From assembly GCF_900110075.1 (NCBI RefSeq), contig NZ_FOCJ01000001.1, positions 1 through 64,000 of the forward strand: a stretch of 64,000 nt of DNA. The letters run 5' to 3'. This DNA is from Paenibacillus sp. OV219 (GTDB taxonomy: Bacteria > Bacillota > Bacilli > Paenibacillales > Paenibacillaceae). Of this stretch, positions 33,986 to 42,766 are shown piece after piece. The notes under the pieces are model-generated. The model did not search any database. It saw only the letters and a program-made list of their open reading frames with translations, and was not told the DNA's origin. Made by a program: the position numbers and the translations under genes. Position 1 is the stretch's first letter. The number at the start of each line of letters is the position of its first letter.

Positions 33986-34741
33986 ATGCCACGAGGAATT
34001 GGAATTGACGGCTGCCGATCAGGGTGGGCGGCGGTAATAATGGAGGACTCACCAGCAACAACCGAGCTACTATTGGCTCCTAACATAACGGAGCTATGGG
34101 CACTGCTGCAGCCCGAGCGCTGCGAAGATATACTCGTCTTCATTGACATGCCGATCGGTCTCCCGGAAGGCGAGCAGGGCAACAATAACACACATTCACT
34201 GCGCATAAGCGACGCCGATTGCCGGAAGCTGCTGCCGGTGAAGCGCAAGAGCAGTGTGTTCAACACACCGACCAGGCAGGCGACGTATTCGGGGACGCCA
34301 TCGGAGACGAATTTTGCAATCGTGCAGAAGAAGCTGTCCAAGCAATCGGAGAACATCATTCCGAAGATAAGAGAAGTGGATTTGTTCATGAAGGCGAACC
34401 TGCCGTATGGAATTCAGCATCAAATGGAGGAGTCGCACCCAGAGCTAAATTTTCAACGTTTCAATGGAAATATGGCGCTTACGCATAACAAGAAGACGAA
34501 GGAAGGGATTGTCGAGCGCTCCCTTATTTTGCAGAACGCCAGCATTCCCGCAGCAGTGATAGAGTCCATGCTCAGCCATGCTCGGGCGAATGAAGTCTCT
34601 AAGGACGATATACTAGACGCAGCCGTGCTTGCTCTAGCGGCGTACAACATCAGCTCCGGTATTCGGACCAAGCTGAAAGTGTCTCCGAGCGAGCAGTATG
34701 ATTACGCTGGTGAACTCGAAATGAACATTAGCTACTGTTAA
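33986..34741 (+). CDS. DUF429-family protein
   Basis: 251 aa from the ATG at 33986 (GAGGGAAC upstream); in-frame upstream starts exist from 33908. The N-terminal signature GIGIDGCRSGWAAVIME and the downstream VFIDMPIGLPE place it in DUF429, which has an RNase H-like fold with conserved acidic residues (D in GIDG and in FIDMP). Further family landmarks are RKSSVFNTPTR and the C-terminal DDILDAAVLALAAY. These proteins are predicted nucleases or nucleotide-acting enzymes without proven substrates. Cytoplasmic. Confidence 0.88.
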   Translation: MPRGIGIDGCRSGWAAVIMEDSPATTELLLAPNITELWALLQPERCEDILVFIDMPIGLPEGEQGNNNTHSLRISDADCRKLLPVKRKSSVFNTPTRQATYSGTPSETNFAIVQKKLSKQSENIIPKIREVDLFMKANLPYGIQHQMEESHPELNFQRFNGNMALTHNKKTKEGIVERSLILQNASIPAAVIESMLSHARANEVSKDDILDAAVLALAAYNISSGIRTKLKVSPSEQYDYAGELEMNISYC

Positions 34742-34760
34742 AGGTGGTGAGATCCGTCAA

Positions 34761-35008
34761 GTGAGAATACGAATTGTCGGAGGCTGTGGCAGCGGCAAAA
34801 CATACATTGCTGGGCAGCTCGCGAAGCGCTATGGCATTCCTCATATTCAGACCGATAATCTCGTCTGGGATCGGAGCGATGATTCCAAGTATCCGGAAGC
34901 GATCAGAGATAGGCGCATCTAGCGAAGCGTTATATTGTGAAGCTCAATACGGATATTTTGGATATATTGCTTCAAACCTATTCGATCCTCGAAAGGGAAT
35001 GGCGATAG
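34761..35008 (+). pseudogene. P-loop nucleoside/shikimate-kinase-like remnant
   Basis: The first piece (34761-34922, GTG start, GGTGGTGAG upstream) encodes VRIRIVGGCGSGKTY (Walker A), AGQLAKRYGIPHIQTDNLVWDR and a stop after about 53 residues. The second piece (34922-35008, another frame) encodes a C-terminal-looking KLNTDILDILLQTYSILEREW. The middle of the ~170-aa kinase (Walker B, lid) is missing. The family is the small 'DNA-topology-modulation/adenylate-kinase-like' P-loop proteins. An internal deletion, not a simple frameshift, best explains it. Confidence 0.7.
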
Positions 35009-35067
35009 GAGAAAGGAGCCTGAAGAACAAGCCATGTGCTTAATGGCCGTCCGACTCCTTTTTTGCA

Positions 35068-35877
35068 TTATTTCAACGTACTGGCGATGTCTTCAATGTG
35101 CGAGAACGTCGAGTTCAATTCCTCAAGTCCAGCGCTATGCTCTTGTGTAATGGCTGCGATTTGCTGTACCGCATCGTTCAAGCCTTGGTAGGCTTTTAGA
35201 ATAAGCTCAAGCTGATCCTTGCTTGTCTGTGCGGCTTCCTTGCTCTTATCGGACATTTTGCGAATCTCGGTAGCGACGATATTGAAGCCTCTGCCTTGTT
35301 CCCCCGCACGTGCCGCTTCGATAGCAGCGTTGAGGCCAAGCAGATTCGATTGGGAAGCGACTTCCTCGACGAACAGGAGTGTCTCTTGAATTTGCTGAAT
35401 GTCTTTCTTCACGACCTGTGTCGATTCCGATACTTCATGCAGTCGCTGTGTAATTTCGTTCGAGCCGAGCGAGATTTGGTTCGTTGTCTCCGACATGCCC
35501 GAGAGCAGCTCGATCAGCTTCGTCGATGCATCCCGTAGCGAGTACATCTGTACCGCTGATGAAATAATCGCTACAATCCCGATCATCTCCTCGTTCTCGT
35601 CGAAGAGCGGGATGCCGACCGATTTCACCGGTACAGGCAGTCTTGCACTAGCTGGTAAATCTTCCGTCTGGCGACTCTTCGTGTTCATGACTTTCTCCGG
35701 GATGAGACCTTTAAAAGCGCTGATTGGCATACCGACCTGCAAGTCAAGGCTCACTGTCGTGCCAGGCAAGCTATGAATCAGCTTCTCCGAATCGAAGATA
35801 GCGATGTGCGCATCGTCGGGGTACAAAGCTTGAATGCCTTTGGCGAGTGATATATATTGCTCAAGAATCATGTGCAT
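35068..35877 (-). CDS. Soluble methyl-accepting chemotaxis-type signalling protein
   Basis: 269 aa from the ATG at 35877, with GGAGGA 7 bases upstream. There is no transmembrane helix. Residues ~1-120 are a sensory PAS/GAF-like domain ([20 protein letters not shown], then [20 protein letters not shown]). The C-terminal half is a short MCP signalling coiled coil with the conserved hairpin tip [20 protein letters not shown] followed by [20 protein letters not shown]. It would feed a cytoplasmic signal to CheA/CheW. Such compact one-piece cytosolic receptors are frequent in Paenibacillus. Monocistronic. Confidence 0.85.
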   Translation of the reverse strand: MHMILEQYISLAKGIQALYPDDAHIAIFDSEKLIHSLPGTTVSLDLQVGMPISAFKGLIPEKVMNTKSRQTEDLPASARLPVPVKSVGIPLFDENEEMIGIVAIISSAVQMYSLRDASTKLIELLSGMSETTNQISLGSNEITQRLHEVSESTQVVKKDIQQIQETLLFVEEVASQSNLLGLNAAIEAARAGEQGRGFNIVATEIRKMSDKSKEAAQTSKDQLELILKAYQGLNDAVQQIAAITQEHSAGLEELNSTFSHIEDIASTLK

Positions 35878-36080
35878 TAGGAAATCCTCCGAAGTTAGAG
35901 TTTCATTATTTGATAGATACAGCATATGTTACTAGAATGCGTATAAACCAGTGACCATAGCACTAAAAACTGACATGCTTCGTCAATTTTGGTTTACCGC
36001 ACTTTTTTCTATCCCTCTGTCACAAAATCCTCCTTTCGTTCGCCTTATCTCATGAAGACCACATACGGAGGGTGATTGAG

Positions 36081-37364
36081 ATGCAAATGGCACACTATGA
36101 TACAGCTGTTATTGGCGGAGGGTTGGCAGGATTGCTTGCAGCGCTTGAACTGGCGAAGAAGGGGCGCTCGGTTATCGTCATTGAGAAGTCGAGCCGGCTC
36201 GGAGGGCGGGCTATGACGAATACGCAGCACGGCATTCAATTGAATATGGGCGGTCATGCGCTGTATAAGACAGGGCGTGCCTATGAGATTTTGCAGGAGC
36301 ATGGCATAAGTCTTGAGGGAGGACCTCCTTCCACGAAGACGAACGTCATCTGGAATAAGAAGCTGTATTCGTTATCGCCAGACCCAATTAGTATGCTGAC
36401 CTCGAAGCTGCTGACCCTGTCTGGTAAAATAAACCTGATGCGTCTCATGCTGAAGCTCAGCAAGCTGGACGCGCAGCGGCTGCCTGTGACAATGAGCATA
36501 CGCGAATGGGCAGAAGCGGAAGTGACTGACCCGAAGGTCAGGCATGTTTTCTATGCGCTGTGCAGAACGGCTACGTATACGCTTGATCCCGACTTTCAGC
36601 TTGCGGCACCGGCGCTTGCGCAAGTGCAGCGATCGTTGAAGGGCGGTGTGCTCTATGTTAATGGAGGCTGGCAGACCATTATTGAGCAGTTGCGGCAGAA
36701 GGCGCAGCAAGCAGGGGCGCACATTGTCAGTGGCAAGTCCATTCGTGAGATACAGCATGCGAACGGCCGTGTGCAGAGGCTGGTTTTTGCAGATGGCGAG
36801 GAGCTTGCCGTCTCGAACGTGATAAGTACCGCATCGCCATCGGAGAGCGCGAAGCTGGTGCAAGGAGCAGAAGCGACAGCGCTGCAGCGCTGGAAGACGG
36901 AAGCGAGGCCGGTGACGGCGGCATGTATGGACCTTGGCTTACGCAAGCTTCCGATCAAAGGGCGGCATCTTGCGCTTGGCCTTGATCAGCCGGTATTTTT
37001 CTCCGAGCATTCAGTGAGTGCGAAACTGAGCGATAACGGCGAAGTCGTCGTTCATTTGATCAAATATAACAGTCTCGGAACGTCTGATCCGAAGGCGGAT
37101 GAGAAGCTGCTGCGCGAGACGATGTCGATGCTTCATCCGGGATGGGAGCAGGAGGTCATTGCCAAGCAGTTTCTGCCTAACATAACCGTCGTGCATGATT
37201 ACCCGCACCGCGGGAAGAAGAAAACGGCAGTAGGCCCGGAAGTGCCGGAGATTCAAGGGTTGTATGTGGCAGGTGACTGGGTGAGTCATGGCGAGCTGCT
37301 CGCGGATGCTTCAGCGGCAAGCGCCAGAAGAGCGGCTGAAGCGATTGTTAGTAAACACGCTTAA
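36081..37364 (+). CDS. FAD-dependent oxidoreductase (amine oxidase / phytoene desaturase-like)
   Basis: 427 aa from the ATG at 36081, 8 bases after GGAGGG; a GTG at 36072 is less likely. The N-terminal Rossmann motif is AVIGGGLAGLLAALELAKKG, followed by EKSSRLGGRAMT (dinucleotide- and FAD-contacting 'GGR' region), and the protein ends with the FAD-binding GLYVAGDWVSHGELLADASA, then SARRAAEAI. It belongs to the NAD(P)/FAD-dependent protoporphyrinogen/phytoene/amine oxidase group; the substrate is unknown. Its stop codon lies 18 bases before the start of the sigma-factor gene, so the two are probably cotranscribed and functionally linked. Confidence 0.88.
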   Translation: MQMAHYDTAVIGGGLAGLLAALELAKKGRSVIVIEKSSRLGGRAMTNTQHGIQLNMGGHALYKTGRAYEILQEHGISLEGGPPSTKTNVIWNKKLYSLSPDPISMLTSKLLTLSGKINLMRLMLKLSKLDAQRLPVTMSIREWAEAEVTDPKVRHVFYALCRTATYTLDPDFQLAAPALAQVQRSLKGGVLYVNGGWQTIIEQLRQKAQQAGAHIVSGKSIREIQHANGRVQRLVFADGEELAVSNVISTASPSESAKLVQGAEATALQRWKTEARPVTAACMDLGLRKLPIKGRHLALGLDQPVFFSEHSVSAKLSDNGEVVVHLIKYNSLGTSDPKADEKLLRETMSMLHPGWEQEVIAKQFLPNITVVHDYPHRGKKKTAVGPEVPEIQGLYVAGDWVSHGELLADASAASARRAAEAIVSKHA

Positions 37365-37382
37365 ATGTTGGAGGTGCATTTT

Positions 37383-38303
37383 ATGGAACAGACAGAAGGA
37401 GCTGGAGCGGCTGCTAAGGTTTATACTACCTATAGATCGCTATTGTTTGCGCTAGCTTACCGCATGCTTGGCAGTGTAATGGATGCAGAAGATATCGTGC
37501 AAGAAGCTTTTCTCGCGATGAGTGAGATGAAGGTGGAGGATGTGCGGCATCCGAAGGCGTACTTGTGTAAAATCGTCACGAACCGCTGCATCGACCGCCT
37601 CCGATCAGCGAGCAAGCAGCGCGAGGTGTATGTTGGACCATGGCTGCCAGAGCCGTTAGTGGAGACAAGTCATTCCGTCGTTGATGAGCCGTTCAGCTCT
37701 TATATGCAGAAGGAGTCGCTGTCGACCGCCTACCTGCTGCTGCTTCAACAGCTCTCCTGGGTGGAACGGGCAGTTTTCCTGCTGCGTGAAGTGCTGCAAT
37801 ACGAATACGATGAGATCGCAGAGATTGTTGGCAAGAGCAGTACGAATTGCCGTCAAATCTTCCGTCGGGCGAAGCTTGCGATCAGCGGTATTCCAGAGGA
37901 TGAGCGGGAGCTCGCTGGCGTGAACGTTCAGCAGAAGGAGACGACCCTAGTCGAACAGTTCGTGCAGGCGCTCGCCTCCGGCAACATGCCGCAGCTGCTA
38001 AGCATTGTGAAGGAAGGAGCCGTTCTCTACTCGGATGGCGGCGGCAAAGTAAGGGCAGCGGTTCGACCGATTGTTGGAGCGGATCGCATTGCGGCATTCT
38101 TCTTCGGACTGCAGGAGAAGCAGCTGCCCGAAGGGAATAGCTTTGCCTTTGCACCTGTGAACGGAGCTACCGGAGTTATTGGCTATGCGTACGGACAGCC
38201 TTATTTTGTCCTCACGGTTGAGATTAGGGAGGAGCAGATCGCTTCGTTGTACCTGGTGGTCAATCCGGATAAGCTGAAGCACGTGGTACCTATTAACAGC
38301 TGA
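37383..38303 (+). CDS. ECF RNA polymerase sigma factor, SigJ-like (with SnoaL-like C-terminal domain)
   Basis: 306 aa from the ATG at 37383, with GGAGGTG upstream. Region 2: SLLFALAYRMLGSVMDAEDI, then VQEAFLAM. Region 4: SWVERAVFLLREVLQYEYDE, then IAEIVGKSSTNCRQIFRRAK. The ~110-residue C-terminal extension (EQFVQALASGNMPQLLSIVK onward) is the SnoaL/NTF2-like domain of the SigJ (ECF41) class, in which it replaces an anti-sigma factor and directly controls activity. ECF41 genes usually sit beside an oxidoreductase or carboxymuconolactone decarboxylase-like target; here the FAD oxidoreductase is upstream. Confidence 0.9.
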   Translation: MEQTEGAGAAAKVYTTYRSLLFALAYRMLGSVMDAEDIVQEAFLAMSEMKVEDVRHPKAYLCKIVTNRCIDRLRSASKQREVYVGPWLPEPLVETSHSVVDEPFSSYMQKESLSTAYLLLLQQLSWVERAVFLLREVLQYEYDEIAEIVGKSSTNCRQIFRRAKLAISGIPEDERELAGVNVQQKETTLVEQFVQALASGNMPQLLSIVKEGAVLYSDGGGKVRAAVRPIVGADRIAAFFFGLQEKQLPEGNSFAFAPVNGATGVIGYAYGQPYFVLTVEIREEQIASLYLVVNPDKLKHVVPINS

Positions 38304-38355
38304 GAAATAGGTGTATATTAGGTGAATGCAAGCTTATGGAGGTTAATGAGGCCAG

Positions 38356-39399
38356 ATGCAGGGGATCGAATTAAGTAGAAAGTTTTATCACGATATAGTA
38401 GAACCGCTCATGCGCGAGTACTCGGAATCGGACGATTATGCCGCAGCATTGATTGGACCAGGCAGTGAAGTGCTTGGCTTCGATACCGAAATGTCGCAGG
38501 ATCACGACTGGGGACCGCGTGTATGCTTGTTCCTTGGTGCTAGTTATCCAGCTGAGGCGTCAGATGAGCTGCGTACGCTGCTTGAGAAGCGGTCGCCTAA
38601 GCAGTTTTATAGCTTTCCTGTGGATACAGGAATGACGCGAATTACGACAGTGAATAGCTTTTTGAATAGTAGACTTGGAATAGATATGCATGATGAGATG
38701 GATCTGATCGACTGGCTCACCTTCCCGTCGCAGACGCTGCTTGAGCTAACAAGCGGTGCTGTGTTTAAGGACGGAGCCGGTCAGTTGGAGGAACTGCGCG
38801 ATCGGTTCGCTTATTATCCAGATGACATCTGGCTCTACCTGATCACCTGCACCTGGCAGCGGATCGGGCAGGAGGAGCATCTGATGAACCGGGCCGGCTA
38901 TGTAGGCGACGAGCTTGGCTCCGCCGTCATGGGCTCCCGCATCGTTCGCGATGTGATGAATCTGTGCTTCCTGATGGAGCGGAAGTATGCGCCGTATCCG
39001 AAGTGGTTCGGGACTGCGTTTAAGCAGCTGAACTGCGCGGAGCAGCTAATGCCTCTCTTGTGGGAAGCGCAGACGGCTAAGAACTGGAAAGCGCGGGAGG
39101 GCGCATTGGGTCGCGTGTACCGCATATTGGCCCGGATGCATAACGATTTGGGGATAACAGAAACAAAGGTAGGGGAGGAAGCGATGTCTTTCTTCACTCG
39201 CCCCTTCAACGTCATGAACGGCGGCGACATTGCGCTATTGCTCAGGGAACGAATCCAGGACAGCGATATCCGCTGGCTGGCGGAGCACCGTCCAATCGGC
39301 AGCATCGACCAGATTACGGACAATACCGATGTCCGTAACATGCCGCAATCGCCATCAAGCCGGGAGCGATTGAAGGCACTCTATAATCGCGTTGAATAA
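38356..39399 (+). CDS. DUF4037-family nucleotidyltransferase-like protein
   Basis: 347 aa. The N-terminal nucleotidyltransferase signature is ALIGPGSEVLGFDTEMSQDH, followed by DWGP: a Gly-Ser helix start, then the acidic pair expected to hold metal. After it comes the DUF4037 helical region (DDIWLYLITCTWQRIGQEEH, then KWFGTAFKQL). Distantly related to antibiotic nucleotidyltransferases, but the substrate is unknown. The ATG follows GAGGTTAATGAGGCC. A strong terminator closes the gene. Confidence 0.85.
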   Translation: MQGIELSRKFYHDIVEPLMREYSESDDYAAALIGPGSEVLGFDTEMSQDHDWGPRVCLFLGASYPAEASDELRTLLEKRSPKQFYSFPVDTGMTRITTVNSFLNSRLGIDMHDEMDLIDWLTFPSQTLLELTSGAVFKDGAGQLEELRDRFAYYPDDIWLYLITCTWQRIGQEEHLMNRAGYVGDELGSAVMGSRIVRDVMNLCFLMERKYAPYPKWFGTAFKQLNCAEQLMPLLWEAQTAKNWKAREGALGRVYRILARMHNDLGITETKVGEEAMSFFTRPFNVMNGGDIALLLRERIQDSDIRWLAEHRPIGSIDQITDNTDVRNMPQSPSSRERLKALYNRVE

Positions 39400-39401
39400 A
39401 T

Positions 39402-39436
39402 AAACCCGCCGTCATGCTGCATGACGGCGGGTTTAT
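39402..39436 (+). terminator. Intrinsic terminator
   Basis: AAACCCGCCGTCATG / CATGACGGCGGGTTT stem directly after the DUF4037 stop codon; very stable, T-poor tail. Confidence 0.8.
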
Positions 39437-39470
39437 TGCTGGTTAGATAATCTGGCGATTGAGCTGCAGG

Positions 39471-39697
39471 AGCTCTGAGAGTCGGAAAACGCGACTCTCA
39501 GTCCCCGAACAGCCGCAGTTCTGCTCCGAGAGTTAGAAAATCAAACTCTCAATGACCAATCGCCGCAGAAACGATAGATTTGAAGCTCTGAGAGTCGGAA
39601 AACGCGACTCTCAGTCCCCGAACAGCCGCAGTTCTGCTCTGAGAGTTAGAAAATCAAACTCTCAGCGACCAATCCCCAGAGAAACGACGGTTTGTGC
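39471..39697. repeat. Two tandem ~113-bp repeats with CTGAGAG hairpins
   Basis: Copies start at 39472 and 39585. Each contains a perfect 10-bp hairpin (CTGAGAGTCG-gaaaacg-CGACTCTCAG) and a second one (GAGAGTT-agaaaatca-AACTCTC), with few differences between copies. It fills the space between two convergent genes, is non-coding, and is related in motif to 56083-56246. Confidence 0.85.
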
Positions 39698-39721
39698 GCT
39701 CTCATCTCGGCATATCCTTAC

Positions 39722-42547
39722 CTAGTTAATCGTCACGCTATCCGCGGTGATCGTCGAATTATCATAGTACCACACGCGATACTCCAAGTTCCGATTCAGC
39801 GTCTGATTGAAGCTGAGGCTGAAATCCTGATACTGATTCGCCGCTGTAAACTGCTGCCGTGTGATGTCCGCTTGCACAATGCTCGTTCCCGATGTAGCAT
39901 CGTAGACGTCTATTTTCACAACATTCGCGTTATCGACGGTGTTGTTGTCTACTTTGAGGCGGAACGTTACCTTGCGGCTGCCTACCGGAACATTCGAGTC
40001 GTATGGACCGTACACCATATGTCCTTGACCGTCCAGAGCTGAAGAGGCCTGCCAGCCATCACCGCTCACGCGTCCAATGCCATGCCCGATATACGCACCT
40101 TCTGCTTCGTATTTGCCAAGCCGCTTGGTCACCGTAACTTTATCAATGCTAATGGTCGCTTTATCCCGATAGTAGGCTCTATATTCGAGCGAGCTGCCCG
40201 CTGGATTGTTGAACGAGACGCTGAAATCCTGATACGTGTTGTTGCTCTTGAATTGATTCCGGTACACGTCGAATGTCGACAGCACCGCCCCCGTCGCATT
40301 ATCGCGCACGTCGACCGTAACGACATTGTCGTTCGTTCCTGTGTTTGTATCAATCTTCATTTTGAAAGTAGCCGTATTCATGCCGACCGGAATGCTACTG
40401 TCGTAAGGGCCCCACAGCATGTAGTCAGCATTGTGCGAAGCGACGTTCGCCGACCAATCGCTTCCGCTTGCCGCACCAGTCGTATGCGAGAAATTGCTCT
40501 CCGCCTCATACGTCTTGACGACGGTGGATGGGTCAATCGGCAAATTGTTATTTTCGCGCATCAGTTGGAAGTACGTATCTGGCCTTACGAATACAACGTT
40601 GCTGTTGCTGCTGAAGTTATTAACGGCATCTACAAAGTTCTGATAATTCACATCCCACGGATTCGCTTGAATGCTGACAAATCGAGGGGATGTTCCGTTC
40701 CAGCCTGCTATCGCGCCATTAATCTCTGAGATGAGCGTAGCTAACGAATAGCAATACGTCGCGTTCAAGCCTTGGACAGGCAACGTATTGTTGTAAACCG
40801 TTATCGCTCCGCCGCCAGCCATGGACGTTAATCCAAGCAGGGAAGGGGCATTTTGAGCAAAGCTATTGCCGACGTTCGTATTAATGCCGCCCGTAATCGT
40901 ATTCCAGATCGTCGAAATCTTCAGTCCTGCTCGGTTCATATAATCATTAGACAACGCGACGAAGCTGTCGAGATACGATTGATTACTCCAATTATTCGGG
41001 TACGTATAGCCGACCCCTGAAGGTCCAGCAATTAACACATCATTCGCCGTTGCGCTTGTGTGCAAATAGTTAAGAAGGCCGGGCATCGCATCAAGCATAG
41101 CCGGGGAGACGGTCCAGCCGAGAGGCACGGTTCCTCTGTTCGAAGAGTCCCACAGCTTCTTGAACCGGTGCTCCATATATTGCAAATTATCGCCATCGCT
41201 TAGAATGAGCGACACATAGATTTTGTTCTGAAGCGGAGGCTTATTCGGGATCGGCTTCACATTCACCGTTCGCGAAGTGCCGCTGAATACCGTTAAGTTA
41301 GAGGAGAAGTCGCTGGCTACTGTAGAAACACCGTATGCCGAAGCCGCTTGAACGCCTATCGCTTCATCCGGCCACCATCCCATATAAACACCGCTGCCGT
41401 TTGGCATCCCGGAGAGGAACGATTGCAACAGCGTATTCTCAGCGGGAACGGAAGGATCAAGCCAAATAATTGCAGCGCCGGTTGCCATCGCATAATCGCG
41501 CAGGAACCCTTTAATCGTCGGATTCAGCCCGATAATCATTTTGTGGGTAACGAGCGACCAGTAGTTGTTGTACATGTACTGATACACGGCTAGCTTGCTG
41601 CTGAAATCACCGCGTAGGTCATCCAAGATCGGCAAGCTGTACGGGGCAGAGGTCAGCTTGGTGACCAAGCTTGCCGGAGCAACGATACCGTTCGATCGAG
41701 AAGCGATGAGCGTAGCGAGGTTAATCGTATCTGGAACAGCATCATCATAGACGACAATGCCGCTAATTTCGCTGGCGTATTTGGTAATGAGCGACCAGTT
41801 ATCCGCAACATCGGTGTGGCCGATACCGAGCGCATTCAGCCAGGTGTCTTTTCCGTCTTCATTTTTCACGGCGTCATCGTATGTATAAATTCTTGGCTGC
41901 GTTTTGTTGACGAGTCCTTTAAGCGTTGTAAAAAGCACAGATTCATCGACTTTACTATCTGGATGCGTGCCGACAGCGTCTACCTTCGTGTAGGCTCGGC
42001 CGTACCAGTACACCCTGAATTCAAGTGAATGCCCGGCAGTTGCATTCGTGAATGGCAAAGTGAATCGTTGGTAACTGCCAGCCTGTGTCCACTCTTGGCG
42101 GTGAACATCTCGCGTCGCCAGCGTCGTGCCGCTCGTACTGTCTCTGACATCTATCGTTACAATGACATCGTTGTTAACGGTATTGTTATCGACAATCATA
42201 TCGAAGAATGCTGTATTGGCTCCAGTTGGAATGTTGGTGGCGTACGGGCCATAAACCATATGCGCGTTAGCAGCATCAACGCCGGTCTGCGCGAGCCAGC
42301 CGTTGCCGTCCAAATGGCCGGTGCCGTGTCCCATCGTCTCCGCTTCGTATTTGTATTCGGTTACAAGATTCATTTCGTCAAGTGTCGAAGCTGGTGCGGA
42401 GAAGGATGGAAGAATTTGTCCCGAAGGCCAAGATAGTCCTGCAGCCTCCGCCTTGGGGAGCGGGGTAAAAGGGGATGAAGCTGCTGCGATGACTAGCGCA
42501 ATGAAGGTCGTGCCTAACCTCTTATTCCATTTCCAGTTCCCTTTCAT
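39722..42547 (-). CDS. Secreted GxGYxYP-domain putative glycoside hydrolase with three carbohydrate-binding-like modules
   Basis: 941 aa from the ATG at 42547 (AGGAGG upstream). Signal peptide about residues 1-36, cleaved near KAEA-A. A first lectin-like module begins at YEAETMGHGTGHLDGNGW (about 67-195). The central region carries SDGDNLQYMEHRFKKLW (about 455) and GVGYTYPNN (about 509), the G-x-G-Y-x-Y-P motif that names this predicted glycoside hydrolase family. Two more copies of the N-terminal module follow (YEAESNFSHTTGAASGSDW about 678-800; YEAEGAYIGHGIGRVSGDGW about 812-941), each with a (V)YGPYxSxxPVG/TG stretch as in CBM6/CBM35-like domains. Exported, probably binding a polysaccharide. 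Divergent from the GH116 gene. Confidence 0.85.
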   Translation of the reverse strand: MKGNWKWNKRLGTTFIALVIAAASSPFTPLPKAEAAGLSWPSGQILPSFSAPASTLDEMNLVTEYKYEAETMGHGTGHLDGNGWLAQTGVDAANAHMVYGPYATNIPTGANTAFFDMIVDNNTVNNDVIVTIDVRDSTSGTTLATRDVHRQEWTQAGSYQRFTLPFTNATAGHSLEFRVYWYGRAYTKVDAVGTHPDSKVDESVLFTTLKGLVNKTQPRIYTYDDAVKNEDGKDTWLNALGIGHTDVADNWSLITKYASEISGIVVYDDAVPDTINLATLIASRSNGIVAPASLVTKLTSAPYSLPILDDLRGDFSSKLAVYQYMYNNYWSLVTHKMIIGLNPTIKGFLRDYAMATGAAIIWLDPSVPAENTLLQSFLSGMPNGSGVYMGWWPDEAIGVQAASAYGVSTVASDFSSNLTVFSGTSRTVNVKPIPNKPPLQNKIYVSLILSDGDNLQYMEHRFKKLWDSSNRGTVPLGWTVSPAMLDAMPGLLNYLHTSATANDVLIAGPSGVGYTYPNNWSNQSYLDSFVALSNDYMNRAGLKISTIWNTITGGINTNVGNSFAQNAPSLLGLTSMAGGGAITVYNNTLPVQGLNATYCYSLATLISEINGAIAGWNGTSPRFVSIQANPWDVNYQNFVDAVNNFSSNSNVVFVRPDTYFQLMRENNNLPIDPSTVVKTYEAESNFSHTTGAASGSDWSANVASHNADYMLWGPYDSSIPVGMNTATFKMKIDTNTGTNDNVVTVDVRDNATGAVLSTFDVYRNQFKSNNTYQDFSVSFNNPAGSSLEYRAYYRDKATISIDKVTVTKRLGKYEAEGAYIGHGIGRVSGDGWQASSALDGQGHMVYGPYDSNVPVGSRKVTFRLKVDNNTVDNANVVKIDVYDATSGTSIVQADITRQQFTAANQYQDFSLSFNQTLNRNLEYRVWYYDNSTITADSVTIN

Positions 42548-42766
42548 GTGTATCCTCCTTTGAATGTGGTGGAGCCGCATAGATGCCTCTGATGAGAGAA
42601 GTTTGTCTATGCATGATATATATAATCAATATAACTAGAGAAAATGACTGTTCTTTCATTTCAAAATGATTCTGGTTTTGGTATAGGAGGAAATCCCACT
42701 TCCGCTGCGAATTACTACATGATTCCGTTAATTAATCAACGCTACTTTAGTAAAGGGGTTAATTGA
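42548..42766. promoter_or_regulatory. Divergent promoter region between two carbohydrate genes
   Basis: 219 bases containing ribosome binding sites for both flanking genes (AGGAGG on the minus strand, AAAGGGG on the plus strand) and an AT-rich segment GCATGATATATATAATCAATATAAC. Shared regulation is an inference; no operator is clear. Confidence 0.35.

Noticed and set aside
33886..34389. Long minus-strand frame antisense to the DUF429 gene
   Set aside because: Only its last 87 codons follow a real ribosome binding site; the rest overlaps a recognised coding gene.
39471..39697. CRISPR array
   Set aside because: Only two long copies, no short regular repeats with unique spacers, and no cas genes in the window.
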